NCBI GenBank assembly: GCA_965247915.1
Contig: OZ252048.1
Coordinates: 2,232,001 to 2,296,000, forward strand
Source: JAKZRT01 sp965247915
GTDB lineage: Bacteria; Pseudomonadota; Alphaproteobacteria; Rhodobacterales; Rhodobacteraceae
Reading direction: 5' to 3'
DNA: 64,000 nucleotides
This document shows, one piece after another, positions 1 through 8,728 of this stretch. Below the pieces are notes generated by a model, which saw only the letters and a program-made list of their open reading frames with translations, made no database searches and was not told where the DNA came from. Position numbers and translations under genes: made by a program. Position 1 is the first letter of the stretch, and each line of letters starts with the position of its first letter.

Positions 1-574
1 GCACCATTAGCTGAACATGCGGCGCTGCTTGGCGCGCACCGGTGCCCCGCGCCGCAAGCCCGATGCCGGCCCAGCAGACCGCAGCCGCCAGCGCGCATAG
101 ATCTCCGATCAGCGAGGCCTGACCTTGCCCCTGTGGTCGGTCAAATATCGCCCAGGCGACGCCCAACATGGCCAGCGCCAGACCAAGCGCACGGACCTGC
201 GTCAGCCGGTCGTCGCGCAGCCACAGATGGGCGCCAAGCGCCATCCAGATCGGCATGGAATAAAAAATCACCGCCACACGCGAGACGTCGGTCAGATCGA
301 GGGCGATAAACAGAAACACAAACTCGATCGAGAAAAAAGCCGATATGGCCAAAAGCCCGCGCCAGGCGCCCGGCGGGACCCACAACGAGCGGCGCATAAT
401 CTTCATGACCGCCCAAAGCACCAAAAATGCCCCAAGCGACCGCAGACCGGCTGAAAACACTGGCTGGAAGCCGCCGTTGACCACCTTGATAACCACATTG
501 TTGAACGCCAAGAGCCCGGAAAATCCGGTCAGCGCCAGCGCACCGGCGGCGTCAATTCGGTCGCGCTGCACCAT
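1..574 (-). CDS. EamA/DMT-family membrane transporter, 3' end outside window
   Basis: The visible 191 codons are strongly hydrophobic, with about five membrane segments separated by short basic loops. This is the pattern of the drug/metabolite transporter superfamily (EamA), whose members usually have about 290 residues in ten helices. Visible landmarks are LAFNNVVIKVV near residue 25, SRVAVIFYSMPIWMAL near residue 98 and an Asp-Asp-Arg loop after it. The first half of the protein is present; the rest lies beyond the left edge. The ATG chosen is the first one in this frame, and upstream starts are out of frame or run into stops. It is divergent from the phzF homologue. The substrate cannot be inferred. 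Confidence 0.82.
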   Translation of the reverse strand, partial: MVQRDRIDAAGALALTGFSGLLAFNNVVIKVVNGGFQPVFSAGLRSLGAFLVLWAVMKIMRRSLWVPPGAWRGLLAISAFFSIEFVFLFIALDLTDVSRVAVIFYSMPIWMALGAHLWLRDDRLTQVRALGLALAMLGVAWAIFDRPQGQGQASLIGDLCALAAAVCWAGIGLAARGTGARQAAPHVQLMV

Positions 575-738
575 CAGCCGAGGCCTTGCCCTGCGGCCAT
601 CAGCGGCTGCATTGTGATCATTTCGCGGCACCCTCGGGATTGCATTCTTCGGCCACTATAGGCGGTGGCGCGGGGATTGCCATTGTCGCCGATCCGCTCG
701 GATGTCATGGATAGCCAGCAAGCGAAAGGACCGGAAAA

Positions 739-1594
739 ATGGCCGAATATGTGGTCTATGACGTCTTTACCGACACGGCATTTGGCGGCAATCCGCTGGC
801 TGTGGTGATGGGTGCGAATGACCTGCCCGAGGACCAGTTGCAGCGCGTCGCGCGCGAGTTCAATTTCTCGGAGACCACGTTCGTGTTTCCGCCGGACGAT
901 CCGGACAATACCGCCCGCGTGCGGATATTCACGCCTGCCTCAGAACTGCCCTTCGCCGGTCATCCAACCGTCGGAACTGCAATCGCGCTTGCCGATCTGG
1001 GGCGCGCTGCGGGGGATATGGTTCTGGAGCTGGGCGTGGGGCCGATCCCGGTTACGCTGGCTGCTGGCAAGGCCACGTTCGTGACCCGCGTGCCGCTGAC
1101 GGTAGCCGTGGGTCCCGGCGCGGCGGCTTCGGCGGGGGCTTGTGGGCCTTAGGGCCGAGGACATTCAGACCACAACACACGCGCCCGTCAACGCGGGCGT
1201 GGGCCTGCCGTTTCTGATCGCCGAACTTCGCGACATACACGCGTTGGCAAACGCTGTTCCTGACACCAATGCTTTTCGGGCGCGTATCGACGAAGGCGCG
1301 ATCCGCATGGGCGTCTATCTCTATGTGCGGGATGGATCGGCCATTCGTGCGCGCATGTTCGCGCCGCTTGACGGCATGCCCGAGGACCCGGCAACCGGCA
1401 GCGCGGCGGCAGCCCTGATCGCACTTATGGGGCAAATTGAGGTGCGCTCGGGCGCGTTCGAGATCATCCAAGGCGTTGAAATGGGTCGTCCCAGCCTGAT
1501 CGAAGCGGCGGTCGAGGTCGACGGCGGCAAACCTGTCGCGGTCAGCATCGGCGGCTGCGCGGTCAAGGTCATGGACGGCCGGCTGACATATTGA
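739..1594 (+). pseudogene. PhzF-family isomerase homologue, one frameshift
   Basis: Two adjacent frames together encode one PhzF-like protein of about 284 residues, the usual family length. The 5' part has NFSETTFVF, which carries the conserved catalytic Glu, and GHPTVGTA. The 3' part has DPATGSAAAAL, another family hallmark. The reading frame changes by +1 near the GGGGG run at 1134-1138. Removing one G restores a continuous protein across the join. Homologues catalyse isomerisation or epimerisation of small metabolites; no phenazine genes lie nearby, so that pathway is not implied. A good AAGGA site precedes the ATG. It may be a true pseudogene or a homopolymer error. Confidence 0.85.
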
Positions 1595-1671
1595 CACTGC
1601 CGGGTGGGATTTGCGGGGCTTGGCTGACCCGCATCGCTTGGGGTACTCTTGGTGAACGCGGGGCTGACGGA

Positions 1672-2094
1672 ATGAAGATGCCAGAAAAGATCATCGAGCG
1701 TTGCGAGGCCAAGGGCCTGCGCCTGACCGAACAGCGGCGGGTGATCGCCGATGTTCTGGAGACCTCGGCCGACCATCCGGATGTCGAGAAACTCTACGCC
1801 CGCGCCTCGGCCCGCGATCCGAATATTTCGATCGCCACGGTCTATCGAACAGTCAAGTTATTTGAAGAGGCCGGGATTCTGGACAAGCTCGAGTTTGGCG
1901 ACGGGCGCGCGCGCTATGAAGATGCCGAACGCGACCACCACGATCACCTGATCGACATGAACTCGGGCGAGGTGATCGAATTTGTCGATGCCGAGATTGA
2001 AGCCTTGCAGGACAAGATTGCCCGCAAGCTGGGATACAAGCTTCGGGGTCACAGGCTGGAGCTTTATGGCGTGCCGTTGAAAAAAGGCGGCTGA
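1672..2094 (+). CDS. fur: Fur-family metalloregulator (Fur/Mur type)
   Basis: This is a 140-residue Fur-family repressor with an N-terminal winged helix (LRLTEQRRVIADVLE, then ISIATVYRTVKLFEEAGI as recognition region) and a C-terminal dimerisation domain (ERDHHDHLIDMNSGEVIEF). The His-rich metal site is present. The CxxC zinc pairs of enterobacterial Fur are missing; IDMNSGE occupies the first one. That is typical of alphaproteobacterial Fur/Mur proteins that respond to manganese or iron (established for the family). The internal ATG was chosen because it matches the family start; an upstream in-frame extension of 27 codons looks non-homologous. Target genes are not visible here. Confidence 0.88.
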   Translation: MKMPEKIIERCEAKGLRLTEQRRVIADVLETSADHPDVEKLYARASARDPNISIATVYRTVKLFEEAGILDKLEFGDGRARYEDAERDHHDHLIDMNSGEVIEFVDAEIEALQDKIARKLGYKLRGHRLELYGVPLKKGG

Positions 2095-2097
2095 GGC

Positions 2098-2358
2098 GTG
2101 CTGGCGCGGATCGGCGATGTCGAGGTCTGGCGCATTTTTGGAAGCGGTGACGTGCCGCATTCGACCCAGCACCGCGCCCTGCCCGACCCTAGCCCGGTTG
2201 CCGATCATGACCCGGTTCTGGCGGCTGAGACCCGCCGCGCCGTATTCGAGCAGCTGTCCGAGACCGGCGATCTGGCATTTGGGTCGCATATTCCCCCGCC
2301 CTCGCTTGGCCGGAATGCCGCGCAAGGCGGTGCCTTATTGTGGCGCCCCGCCATCTGA
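2098..2358 (+). pseudogene. Remnant of an MBL-fold metallohydrolase
   Basis: A GTG-started frame of 86 codons begins 3 nt after fur. Its start (IGDVEVWRI) resembles the N-terminus of metallo-beta-lactamase-fold hydrolases. Its end (VLAAETRRAVFEQLSETG, then AFGSHIPPPSLGR) resembles their C-terminal segment, which normally lies about 230 residues downstream. The HxHxDH metal motif and the whole core are absent. I read this as an internal deletion that fused both ends in frame. The call rests on recognised motifs only, so a short unrelated protein remains possible. Confidence 0.55.
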
Positions 2359-2367
2359 GCCGGGCGC

Positions 2368-2784
2368 TCAACACTCGATAACAGCGACATTCCCGTGGCG
2401 CCCATAATCGAGAATGGCCTTGTCGCGGGTGACAATGGCCAACCCATGCTCGCGCGCGGTTGCCACAAGAATACGGTCGGCCGGATCCCCATGGATCTCG
2501 CCGGGCAGATAAGAGGACGCGATCAGGATTGAAACGGTCAGCGGAACCACCTCGGCAGCCGAAGTAGTGATGAATTCCTCGAACCACTTCAACGGTTCGC
2601 GACTGGACCTGATCCGCCCGCGCGACATCAGCAGGCCAATTTCCCACGCCGAGATCGGTGACACCGACAGGGGCGCGCCCGCCTCCCAGGCTGCGTCGAT
2701 GGCCGCCACGGCCTGGTCGCCCAAGGGTTCATCTTGCGAGGCCCAGATGATCACACAGGTGTCGAGCAACAGCCGTTCAGCCAT
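2368..2784 (-). CDS. PIN-domain toxin (VapC-like ribonuclease)
   Basis: The 138-residue product has the PIN fold pattern: LLLDTCVIIW with the first catalytic Asp at residue 8, ISAWEIGLL with the conserved Glu near 48, and GDPADRILVATA with acidic residues near 100, then TRDKAIL. PIN toxins of type II systems cleave RNA using these acidic residues and Mg. The gene starts inside the last codons of the upstream gene (8-nt overlap), so translation is probably coupled, with the antitoxin made first. Length and motifs are complete, so the toxin looks active. Confidence 0.88.
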   Translation of the reverse strand: MAERLLLDTCVIIWASQDEPLGDQAVAAIDAAWEAGAPLSVSPISAWEIGLLMSRGRIRSSREPLKWFEEFITTSAAEVVPLTVSILIASSYLPGEIHGDPADRILVATAREHGLAIVTRDKAILDYGRHGNVAVIEC

Positions 2785-3184
2785 GCAGGCGCGGGTCCAT
2801 GCCCCATTCGGGTTGGGTGGGTGCGGTCAGATCAGTCCCTTCTATGACAATGATCGTGGCTTTCATCGACCCGAAAACCGGCGGGCGAGTGGTGCGCGTC
2901 GAGTTGTCGCCATTTCCAACTTGAGGTCCGGCATTTCCCCGTCCGTCGCGCCTGCGGAACACCAACCGACCGCTCGCCGTATCAACCTGTTCAGTCTCGT
3001 AGCCCGCTTCAAGCCATTTTCTGGTCATAGGGTTATTCGAGGGGCTGTTGCTCCACCAGGCCGGATACTTCTTAGATGCAGGCAAGTTCAGGCCCAAAAC
3101 AGCTTCAATCTCGGAAAATGTCATTCTTACAAATTCTCGATTTTGTGCCGAGAGGTATTCCTTAATCGGTGCATATTTGCTCAT
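2777..3184 (-). CDS. DUF7662-type antitoxin partner of the PIN toxin
   Basis: This 135-residue protein starts MSKYAPIKEYL. Its N-terminal part contains MTFSEIEAVLG, LPASKKYPAWWSN and MTRKWLEAGYE, the pattern of the small DUF7662 domain. After a poorly conserved linker the tail (MKATIIVIEG, then TDLTAPTQPEW) resembles the toxin-neutralising C-terminus of Phd- or VapB-type antitoxins. Overlap with the PIN toxin supports an antitoxin role (inference). The ATG at MSKY is preceded by GGAGAAAGAC; a longer upstream start would run through the promoter palindrome. DNA binding by the DUF7662 part is likely but not demonstrated by sequence alone. Confidence 0.75.
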   Translation of the reverse strand: MSKYAPIKEYLSAQNREFVRMTFSEIEAVLGLNLPASKKYPAWWSNSPSNNPMTRKWLEAGYETEQVDTASGRLVFRRRDGRGNAGPQVGNGDNSTRTTRPPVFGSMKATIIVIEGTDLTAPTQPEWGMDPRLHG

Positions 3185-3230
3185 GTCTTTCTCCAAAATT
3201 CGCTGACGCGTTTGCCAACACAACACCCTA

Positions 3231-3256
3231 TTGACATCGCAAATCGCATATGTCAA
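3231..3256 (-). promoter_or_regulatory. Inverted-repeat operator over the TA promoter
   Basis: TTGACAT and ATGTCAA form perfect 7-bp arms around a 12-bp centre, about 47 bp upstream of the antitoxin start. On the minus strand the first arm doubles as a consensus -35 hexamer, TTGACA. A repressor bound here would block the module promoter, as expected for autoregulated toxin-antitoxin operons (inference). Confidence 0.55.
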
Positions 3257-3287
3257 CCTTTAACAGTTGTAAACAAAATCTTATGCC

Positions 3288-4593
3288 TTACCCCAGCACC
3301 GAAAAACTCGATTCCTGGTTGATGGTACGGTTGCGCGAATAGAAACCCGCGTTGATGACGCGGTCGATGTAAGGCAGGCGGAATTGCAAGGGCGCGGTGT
3401 CGTGGTCGGCCCCGCTTTCGCAATAGCCGATCAGGGCGGCCATCATCTTGCCGGCAATCGGGGCGTTCTTGTACTGGTTTCCGGATGTGCCACAGGCCAT
3501 GTAATAACCGCCGAGGCCGGACTTGTCATAGATCGGGATCCAGTCGGTCGCGGCATCGTAAAGGTCAACCACGCCGCGCATTCTTGACGGGATGCCCAAG
3601 CTCGGCACGCGCTGGCCATACGCATGGCCTGGGTCTGCCACTGGTCGGTGAAGTCGCGGTTGTAGTGCTGGTCATCCTCGGCCCAGTCGTGCGGGTCGCA
3701 GGGCGGGTCTTCGGATCCGATCAGAATGTGGTTGCCAAGCTCGGGGCGGCAATAGACGGCGATGTCGCTGTCGCTGACCACGGTGCCCAGGTTCTCGAAA
3801 TCAAACCCTTCCGGGGCGGGCACGTGCACGACCTCTTGGCGCAGTGGACGGGTTTTGATGGTCATGTCATCCAGAACGCCGGCCATGCCGTTGATGATCG
3901 CCGATCCGGGCCCGGCGACGTTGACGACAACCGGCGCGTGCAGGTCTTCGCCCGAGGCCAGTTTTACGCCTTTGACCCGACCGTCTGATTGCAGGATTTC
4001 AGCAACCTCGACGCCCTTTCGAAACTCGCCCCGTGCTGGCGCGCTGCGTCGGCCAGGTTTTGCGCGGACAATGCCGGGTCGGTCACATAGCCGCCGTTGG
4101 GCCAGTAGACCGCGCCGGTCATCTGGCCGCCGGTGGGTTCGCCGAAGCCGTCTTCGGTGGCGCGTTTGGGTGGGAAAAAGCGTTTGAGATCATAAATCGG
4201 CAGGCGCGCGGTGATTTCTTCGGGCGACATGCTCAAGGTTGGGCACCCAAGTAACTTGCTGTTTTCTATGTGTTTTTCCAAATAACCGTTGGCTTCGGAT
4301 TTCATCACCAGGCATCCGCATTCGATGAACTTGGCCAGCTCTGCACCCGCAGGCAGGCCCAGATATTCGGCCCAGTCGCGCCAGTAGTGATAGCCCTCCC
4401 AGGCGAAAGCCGTGCCGTCGAAGGTCGAATAATGCATTCGGATAATCGCGCAGGACCCGGCCGTAGAGCCCTGCCCCGCCATCGACGTGCGGTCGACGGT
4501 CAGTGTCTTCCAGCCAGCCTTGGCCATCTCGAAGGCGGTGGCCGCGCCGATCACGCCTGCGCCGATAATGATTGCGTCTGCGGTCTGGGCCAT
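3288..4593 (-). pseudogene. FAD-dependent oxidoreductase (DAO family), two frameshifts
   Basis: Three successive frames rebuild one DAO-superfamily oxidoreductase of about 435 residues. The first has the dinucleotide fold IIIGAGVIGAATAFEMA at residues 8-24; the second has ETRPL-like substrate-domain sequence and CRPELGNHILIGSEDP; the third has PSRMRGVVDLYDAATDW and YYMACGTSGNQYKNAP, the usual FAD-binding end. The frame changes near 4021-4025 and near 3612-3616. Each is explained by loss of one base. It starts 12 nt after the MttB-like gene and belongs to the same operon. Related enzymes oxidise N-methylated amino acids such as sarcosine; the substrate here is unknown. Confidence 0.85.
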
Positions 4594-4604
4594 CCTGTCG
4601 TTCC

Positions 4605-6146
4605 TCAGCTTTCCGGGGGCGCGCCGCCTCTGGCGGTCTGCGTTGCGATATATTCGTCCAGCGCGGCGACCCGGTCCGGGTCGGTCACGGGCGGCGGCGC
4701 GGCGATGCGGTCCTGCCAGATCGCCGTGGCGCGCGCGGTGGCGTCGAGCGACCCGCGCTCGGTCCATGTCCCGAAATTGGCGTAATCATGCACCAGAGGC
4801 TCATAAAATTCGCTGTCGTAGCGGTCCATCGTCTGAGCCGTCGCAAAGAAATGTCCGCCGGGTTGTACTTCGCGCAGGGCATCCAGCCCGATCTCGGGCG
4901 CACCCTCCAGGGTGGGCGTGCAGAGTTCGCCGATCATCTGAAGAACCTCGGTATCGGTCACCAACTTTTCATAAGACAGGGTCAGGCCGCCCTCAAGCCA
5001 GCCCGCGGCGTGAACCACGACGGTCGCGCCGCCCAAAATGCAGCCCCAAGTGCCCAACTGTGTTTCGTTCTCGGCCTGCACATCGCCCAGATTGGCCGCC
5101 GAGCCCGAGGCCGAACGCCACGGCAACCCGATCTTGCGCGCCAACTGGCCGCCCACCAGCGAGGCGGTGAAATGTTCGGGCGTGCCAAAGGCGGGCGCGC
5201 CCGACTTCATATCGACGTTCGAGGTGAAGGTGCCGTAAGTCACCGGCGCGCCGGGCCGTGCCAGTTGGGTCAGGGCGATGGCGGCCAGCGCCTCGGCGTG
5301 GGAAAGCGTCATCGCGCTCGCGACCGTGATCGGGGCCATCGCCCCCATAAGCGTGAACGGCGTCACGATCGACACCTGCCCGGAGCGGGCAAAGTCGATC
5401 AACCCCATGGCCATGGGAATGTCGATCTGGCGCGGCGAATTGGTGTTGATGATCGTGTAACAATGCACGCCCGCATCGAAACTTTCATCCGAAAGCCCAC
5501 GAAAAACCCTCATCATTTCAAAACTTTGCGCGACCTGGCCGCGGCCGCGTGAAAATATGAACGGCACCTTGTCCGAATATGTCAGCATCGTCTGCATCAT
5601 CCGGTAATGGCGCAGTTTTGGCGCGATATCCTGGGGTTCAACCAGCGGCGGAACCATGTGGAGGATATCGAAGTTCTGGGTGAGGCGCACCAGTTCGTCG
5701 AAATCCTGCAACGTGCCGGGGCGGCGGCCGCGGATCAGGTCGGTCGCATGGGGGCAGCCGGCACCGGGCTGAAAGACCAGATTTCCCAGCTCAAGCGTCA
5801 GGTCCCGGTGCCGCGCGCCCGCCGCCAAAGCGATGGATTTCGGCGCTGTGTCCAGCGCTGCAGTGACAATTTCGCGCCCGATCCAGACCATTTCGCTGGT
5901 CTCGTCGACCCGCGCGCCGGCCGCCCGAAAGAGCGCGCGCGCCTCGGGCAGCAGGACCTTGACCCCAAGGTCTTCCAGCGTGACCAGCGCCGCCGCGTGC
6001 ATCGCCTCGATGCGGTCGTCGGTGAAGGCGTTCATCAGCGGAAACGGGTTTTTCAACTGCCGGTAGTTTGGCGCGCGCTTGCTGACCGGCGCGGCGTCGC
6101 GGACCGTTCGCCGCCGACCGGAACGCGCTGGCCGTTTGCCCGTCAT
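4605..6146 (-). CDS. Trimethylamine methyltransferase family protein (MttB-like, non-pyrrolysine)
   Basis: This 513-residue protein belongs to the MttB superfamily (COG5598): FPLMNAFTDDRIEAMH near the start, GAGCPHATDL, HCYTIINTNSPRQID, then the barrel segments FTLMGAMAPITVASAM and ASGSAANLGD. True TMA methyltransferases carry an in-frame amber codon for pyrrolysine; none occurs here. Known non-pyrrolysine relatives demethylate quaternary amines such as glycine betaine with a corrinoid protein, but no corrinoid protein gene is seen nearby. Its ATG overlaps the stop of the DMGDH-like gene by 4 nt, so the two are translationally coupled. Function in methylated-amine breakdown is an inference. 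Confidence 0.85.
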   Translation of the reverse strand: MTGKRPARSGRRRTVRDAAPVSKRAPNYRQLKNPFPLMNAFTDDRIEAMHAAALVTLEDLGVKVLLPEARALFRAAGARVDETSEMVWIGREIVTAALDTAPKSIALAAGARHRDLTLELGNLVFQPGAGCPHATDLIRGRRPGTLQDFDELVRLTQNFDILHMVPPLVEPQDIAPKLRHYRMMQTMLTYSDKVPFIFSRGRGQVAQSFEMMRVFRGLSDESFDAGVHCYTIINTNSPRQIDIPMAMGLIDFARSGQVSIVTPFTLMGAMAPITVASAMTLSHAEALAAIALTQLARPGAPVTYGTFTSNVDMKSGAPAFGTPEHFTASLVGGQLARKIGLPWRSASGSAANLGDVQAENETQLGTWGCILGGATVVVHAAGWLEGGLTLSYEKLVTDTEVLQMIGELCTPTLEGAPEIGLDALREVQPGGHFFATAQTMDRYDSEFYEPLVHDYANFGTWTERGSLDATARATAIWQDRIAAPPPVTDPDRVAALDEYIATQTARGGAPPES

Positions 6147-8548
6147 CGGCGCATGGCCTTGCCGGTCGGATCATAGGGCGATGGCGCAAGAACGCGCGCC
6201 GTGCATTTCTTGCCGACTACGTGAACGCTCAGCTCGGTGCTGGGTCTGCCCAGATCGGTGTCGATCAGAGCCATGCCAAGCGATTTTTCGACCACATGGC
6301 CGTAACCGCCGGAGGTGATGAACCCCACTTTGCGCCCGTCCTGCCAGACCGGTTCGTAGCCGCTGGCATCGGCATCCCCGGCGTCGATTTCAAGCGTGAC
6401 CTGGCGGCGGGCGGGGCCGTTGCCATCGCGCTCGGTGATTGCCGCGTTGCGCCCGATAAATTCGCCCTTCGACCAGTCGATCCAGCGGTCTATACCGGTC
6501 ATTCCGGGCGTATATTCCTGACGAAACTCGGCCGACCAGATGCCAAAGGACTTTTCCAATCGCAGCGACAGCATGGCGTTAAACCCGTACTCGCGAATGC
6601 CCTGATCCGCGCCCGCTTCCAAAAGCATCCGGCGCAGCGCGATGTGGTCGCCGTAGCGGCAGTTGATCTCGTACCCCAGCTCGCCCGTGACCGACATCCG
6701 GGCGACGCGCGTCCGCAAAAGCCCGATGTCGATCTCAGCGCAGCCCATGAACGGCAGCGCGCCGATGTCGCCATCGGTCAGTTTCTCGATCACCGCGCGC
6801 GACCGGGGGCCGGACAGCGAAAAGCCGCAATATTCTTCGCCCAGATCGCGGACCGCTACGCCCTTTTGCAGATGGTCGTTGAACCAGCGCATGTGCCAGG
6901 CGCGCAGGTAATACGACCCCATGATCCAGAAAGTCCCGTCGCCCCAGTTGAGCAGCGTCAGATCGCCCTGCAGCCGCCCGGTCTCAGACAGCATCGGGGC
7001 CAGACGTGCCCGCCCGGGCGCGGGCAGCTTCGAGGCCATCAGCCGGTCGAGCCAGCCTGCCGCATTGGGCCCCGAAACCTGGTATCGCGAAAACCCGGTG
7101 ATGTCCAAAAGGCCAACCTTGGTCCGGACATGGCGGCATTCTTCGCCGACAATTTCGAACGCATTCGACCGCTTCAGCGTCGGCGTTTCCTCAAACCCCC
7201 TGGGCGCAAAATAAAGCGGCGTCTCAAGGTCCCAACTGACCCCCCACTTGCACCCAGCTTGGGTCATCGCATCATACGCGGGCGACATTTTCAGCGGCCG
7301 ACCCGCCCAAAGCTGTTCGTTCGGATAGGTCATCACGAAGCGGCGCGAATAGAACTGGCCGGTGGTCGCCTTGATATATTCTTTGTTCTCGGCAAAGCGC
7401 CCATAACGCGCCACGTCCATCGGCCAGGCGTCGGCCTCGGGATGCCCATGGATCATCCATTCGGCCAGGCTCTTGCCGACCCCGCCGCCCTGCAGGAACC
7501 CGGCCATCACCGCACAGGCGCACCAATAGCCGCGCTTGCCCGGCACCGGGCCGACCAGCGGGTTGCCATCGGGCGAAAACGTGAAGGCCCCGTTGACCCA
7601 GGTCTTGACGCCGACCTCCTGCAACACCGGATAGCGTTTGAGCCCCATGACCAGCTCGTTCTCGATGCGGTCGGTGTCTTCCTGAAACAGCTCCATGCCA
7701 TAGTCCCAAGGCGCGCCGTCCATGGCCCAGTGTTCATGGTCGACCTCGTAGATGCCCAGCAGCACGCCTTTCTGGTCCTGCCGCAGATAGGTGAAGCCTT
7801 CGAGGTCAACGGTCAGCGGTATCTCGAAATCCAGCTCATCCAAGAGCGGGATCGTATCCGAGATCAGATAGTGGTGCTTGAGCGGGCTAACCGGCAGTTC
7901 GACCCCGGCCATCCGTCCGACCTGCTTGGCCCAGAGGCCCGCGGCATTGACCACATGCTCAGCCTGGATCGCGCCATTCTCGGTCACCACCTCCCAGCCA
8001 TCGGCGGACTGGTTCAGCTCCAGAACCCGGTTGTGTTCAACCACGTGCGCCCCGTGTTTTTTCGCCGCCGCCGCATAGGCATGCACCGTGCCTGTCGTGT
8101 CAACATAGCCTTCGCGGTCGGCCCACATCGCCCCAAGCACGCCCTCGGTCGACATGATCGGGCAGCGTTCCTGCGCTTGCTCGGGCGTCATCAGTTCGCA
8201 ATCGTCGATGCCGATCGACTGGAAAATACGATAATTCGCCTGCAGCCATTCCCAGCGCTCGGGCGTGCCCGCCAGGGTCAGGCCCCCGGTCATGTGCAGG
8301 CCGATATCATGGCCCAATTCCGCGCTGATTTCCTTTAACAGATCAAGGGTATAGGCCTGAAGTGCGGCCATGTTCGGGTCGGCGTTCAGTGCGTGGACCC
8401 CGCCCGCCGCGTGCCAGGATGACCCCGCCGTCAGCACCGAGCGTTCGATCAGGGCAACGTCGTTCCAGCCGAACTTGGCCAGATGATAGAGCACCGAGGC
8501 GCCAACCACCCCGCCGCCGATCACGACCACCCTGTAGTGCGAATGCAT
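6143..8548 (-). CDS. FAD oxidoreductase/aminomethyltransferase (dimethylglycine dehydrogenase-like)
   Basis: The 801-residue product has two parts. The first 400 or so residues are a DAO-type flavoprotein with GGGVVG at 11-16, followed by SSWHAAGGVHALNADPNM. The C-terminal half is a GcvT-type folate-binding domain (GLLDITGFSRYQVSGPNAAGW region, LSLRLEKSFGIWSAEF, and ISGGYGH-like end). This is the architecture of dimethylglycine and sarcosine dehydrogenases, which oxidise an N-methyl group and pass the carbon to tetrahydrofolate. The ATG at the Rossmann start was chosen; the frame stays open far upstream only because it runs antisense through eno. It heads a three-gene operon and is divergent from enolase. 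Confidence 0.88.
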   Translation of the reverse strand: MHSHYRVVVIGGGVVGASVLYHLAKFGWNDVALIERSVLTAGSSWHAAGGVHALNADPNMAALQAYTLDLLKEISAELGHDIGLHMTGGLTLAGTPERWEWLQANYRIFQSIGIDDCELMTPEQAQERCPIMSTEGVLGAMWADREGYVDTTGTVHAYAAAAKKHGAHVVEHNRVLELNQSADGWEVVTENGAIQAEHVVNAAGLWAKQVGRMAGVELPVSPLKHHYLISDTIPLLDELDFEIPLTVDLEGFTYLRQDQKGVLLGIYEVDHEHWAMDGAPWDYGMELFQEDTDRIENELVMGLKRYPVLQEVGVKTWVNGAFTFSPDGNPLVGPVPGKRGYWCACAVMAGFLQGGGVGKSLAEWMIHGHPEADAWPMDVARYGRFAENKEYIKATTGQFYSRRFVMTYPNEQLWAGRPLKMSPAYDAMTQAGCKWGVSWDLETPLYFAPRGFEETPTLKRSNAFEIVGEECRHVRTKVGLLDITGFSRYQVSGPNAAGWLDRLMASKLPAPGRARLAPMLSETGRLQGDLTLLNWGDGTFWIMGSYYLRAWHMRWFNDHLQKGVAVRDLGEEYCGFSLSGPRSRAVIEKLTDGDIGALPFMGCAEIDIGLLRTRVARMSVTGELGYEINCRYGDHIALRRMLLEAGADQGIREYGFNAMLSLRLEKSFGIWSAEFRQEYTPGMTGIDRWIDWSKGEFIGRNAAITERDGNGPARRQVTLEIDAGDADASGYEPVWQDGRKVGFITSGGYGHVVEKSLGMALIDTDLGRPSTELSVHVVGKKCTARVLAPSPYDPTGKAMRR

Positions 8549-8728
8549 CGCTGCCTCCCGATGGTGTTTGGTGCAAAGCCTATGAGCGCGCTGGCAACCG
8601 TGGTCCTCTGTCCGCGACAGATTTCGGCCCGCGCGCGCCCAGCAACCGCGACATGTTACCGCTAACCGGGACGTTGATATGAAGCCCGCGCCTGATATAG
8701 AGGCCGCAATCCTGCCCCGGAGAACGCC

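Noticed and set aside
4605..6146. Pyrrolysine-containing trimethylamine methyltransferase
   Set aside because: No in-frame amber codon occurs within the MttB-like gene, and no Pyl genes are present in the window.
6221..8338. A 705-codon frame antisense to the DMGDH-like gene
   Set aside because: The opposite strand has complete FAD and GcvT domain motifs; the antisense product is His/Arg/Pro-rich without domains.
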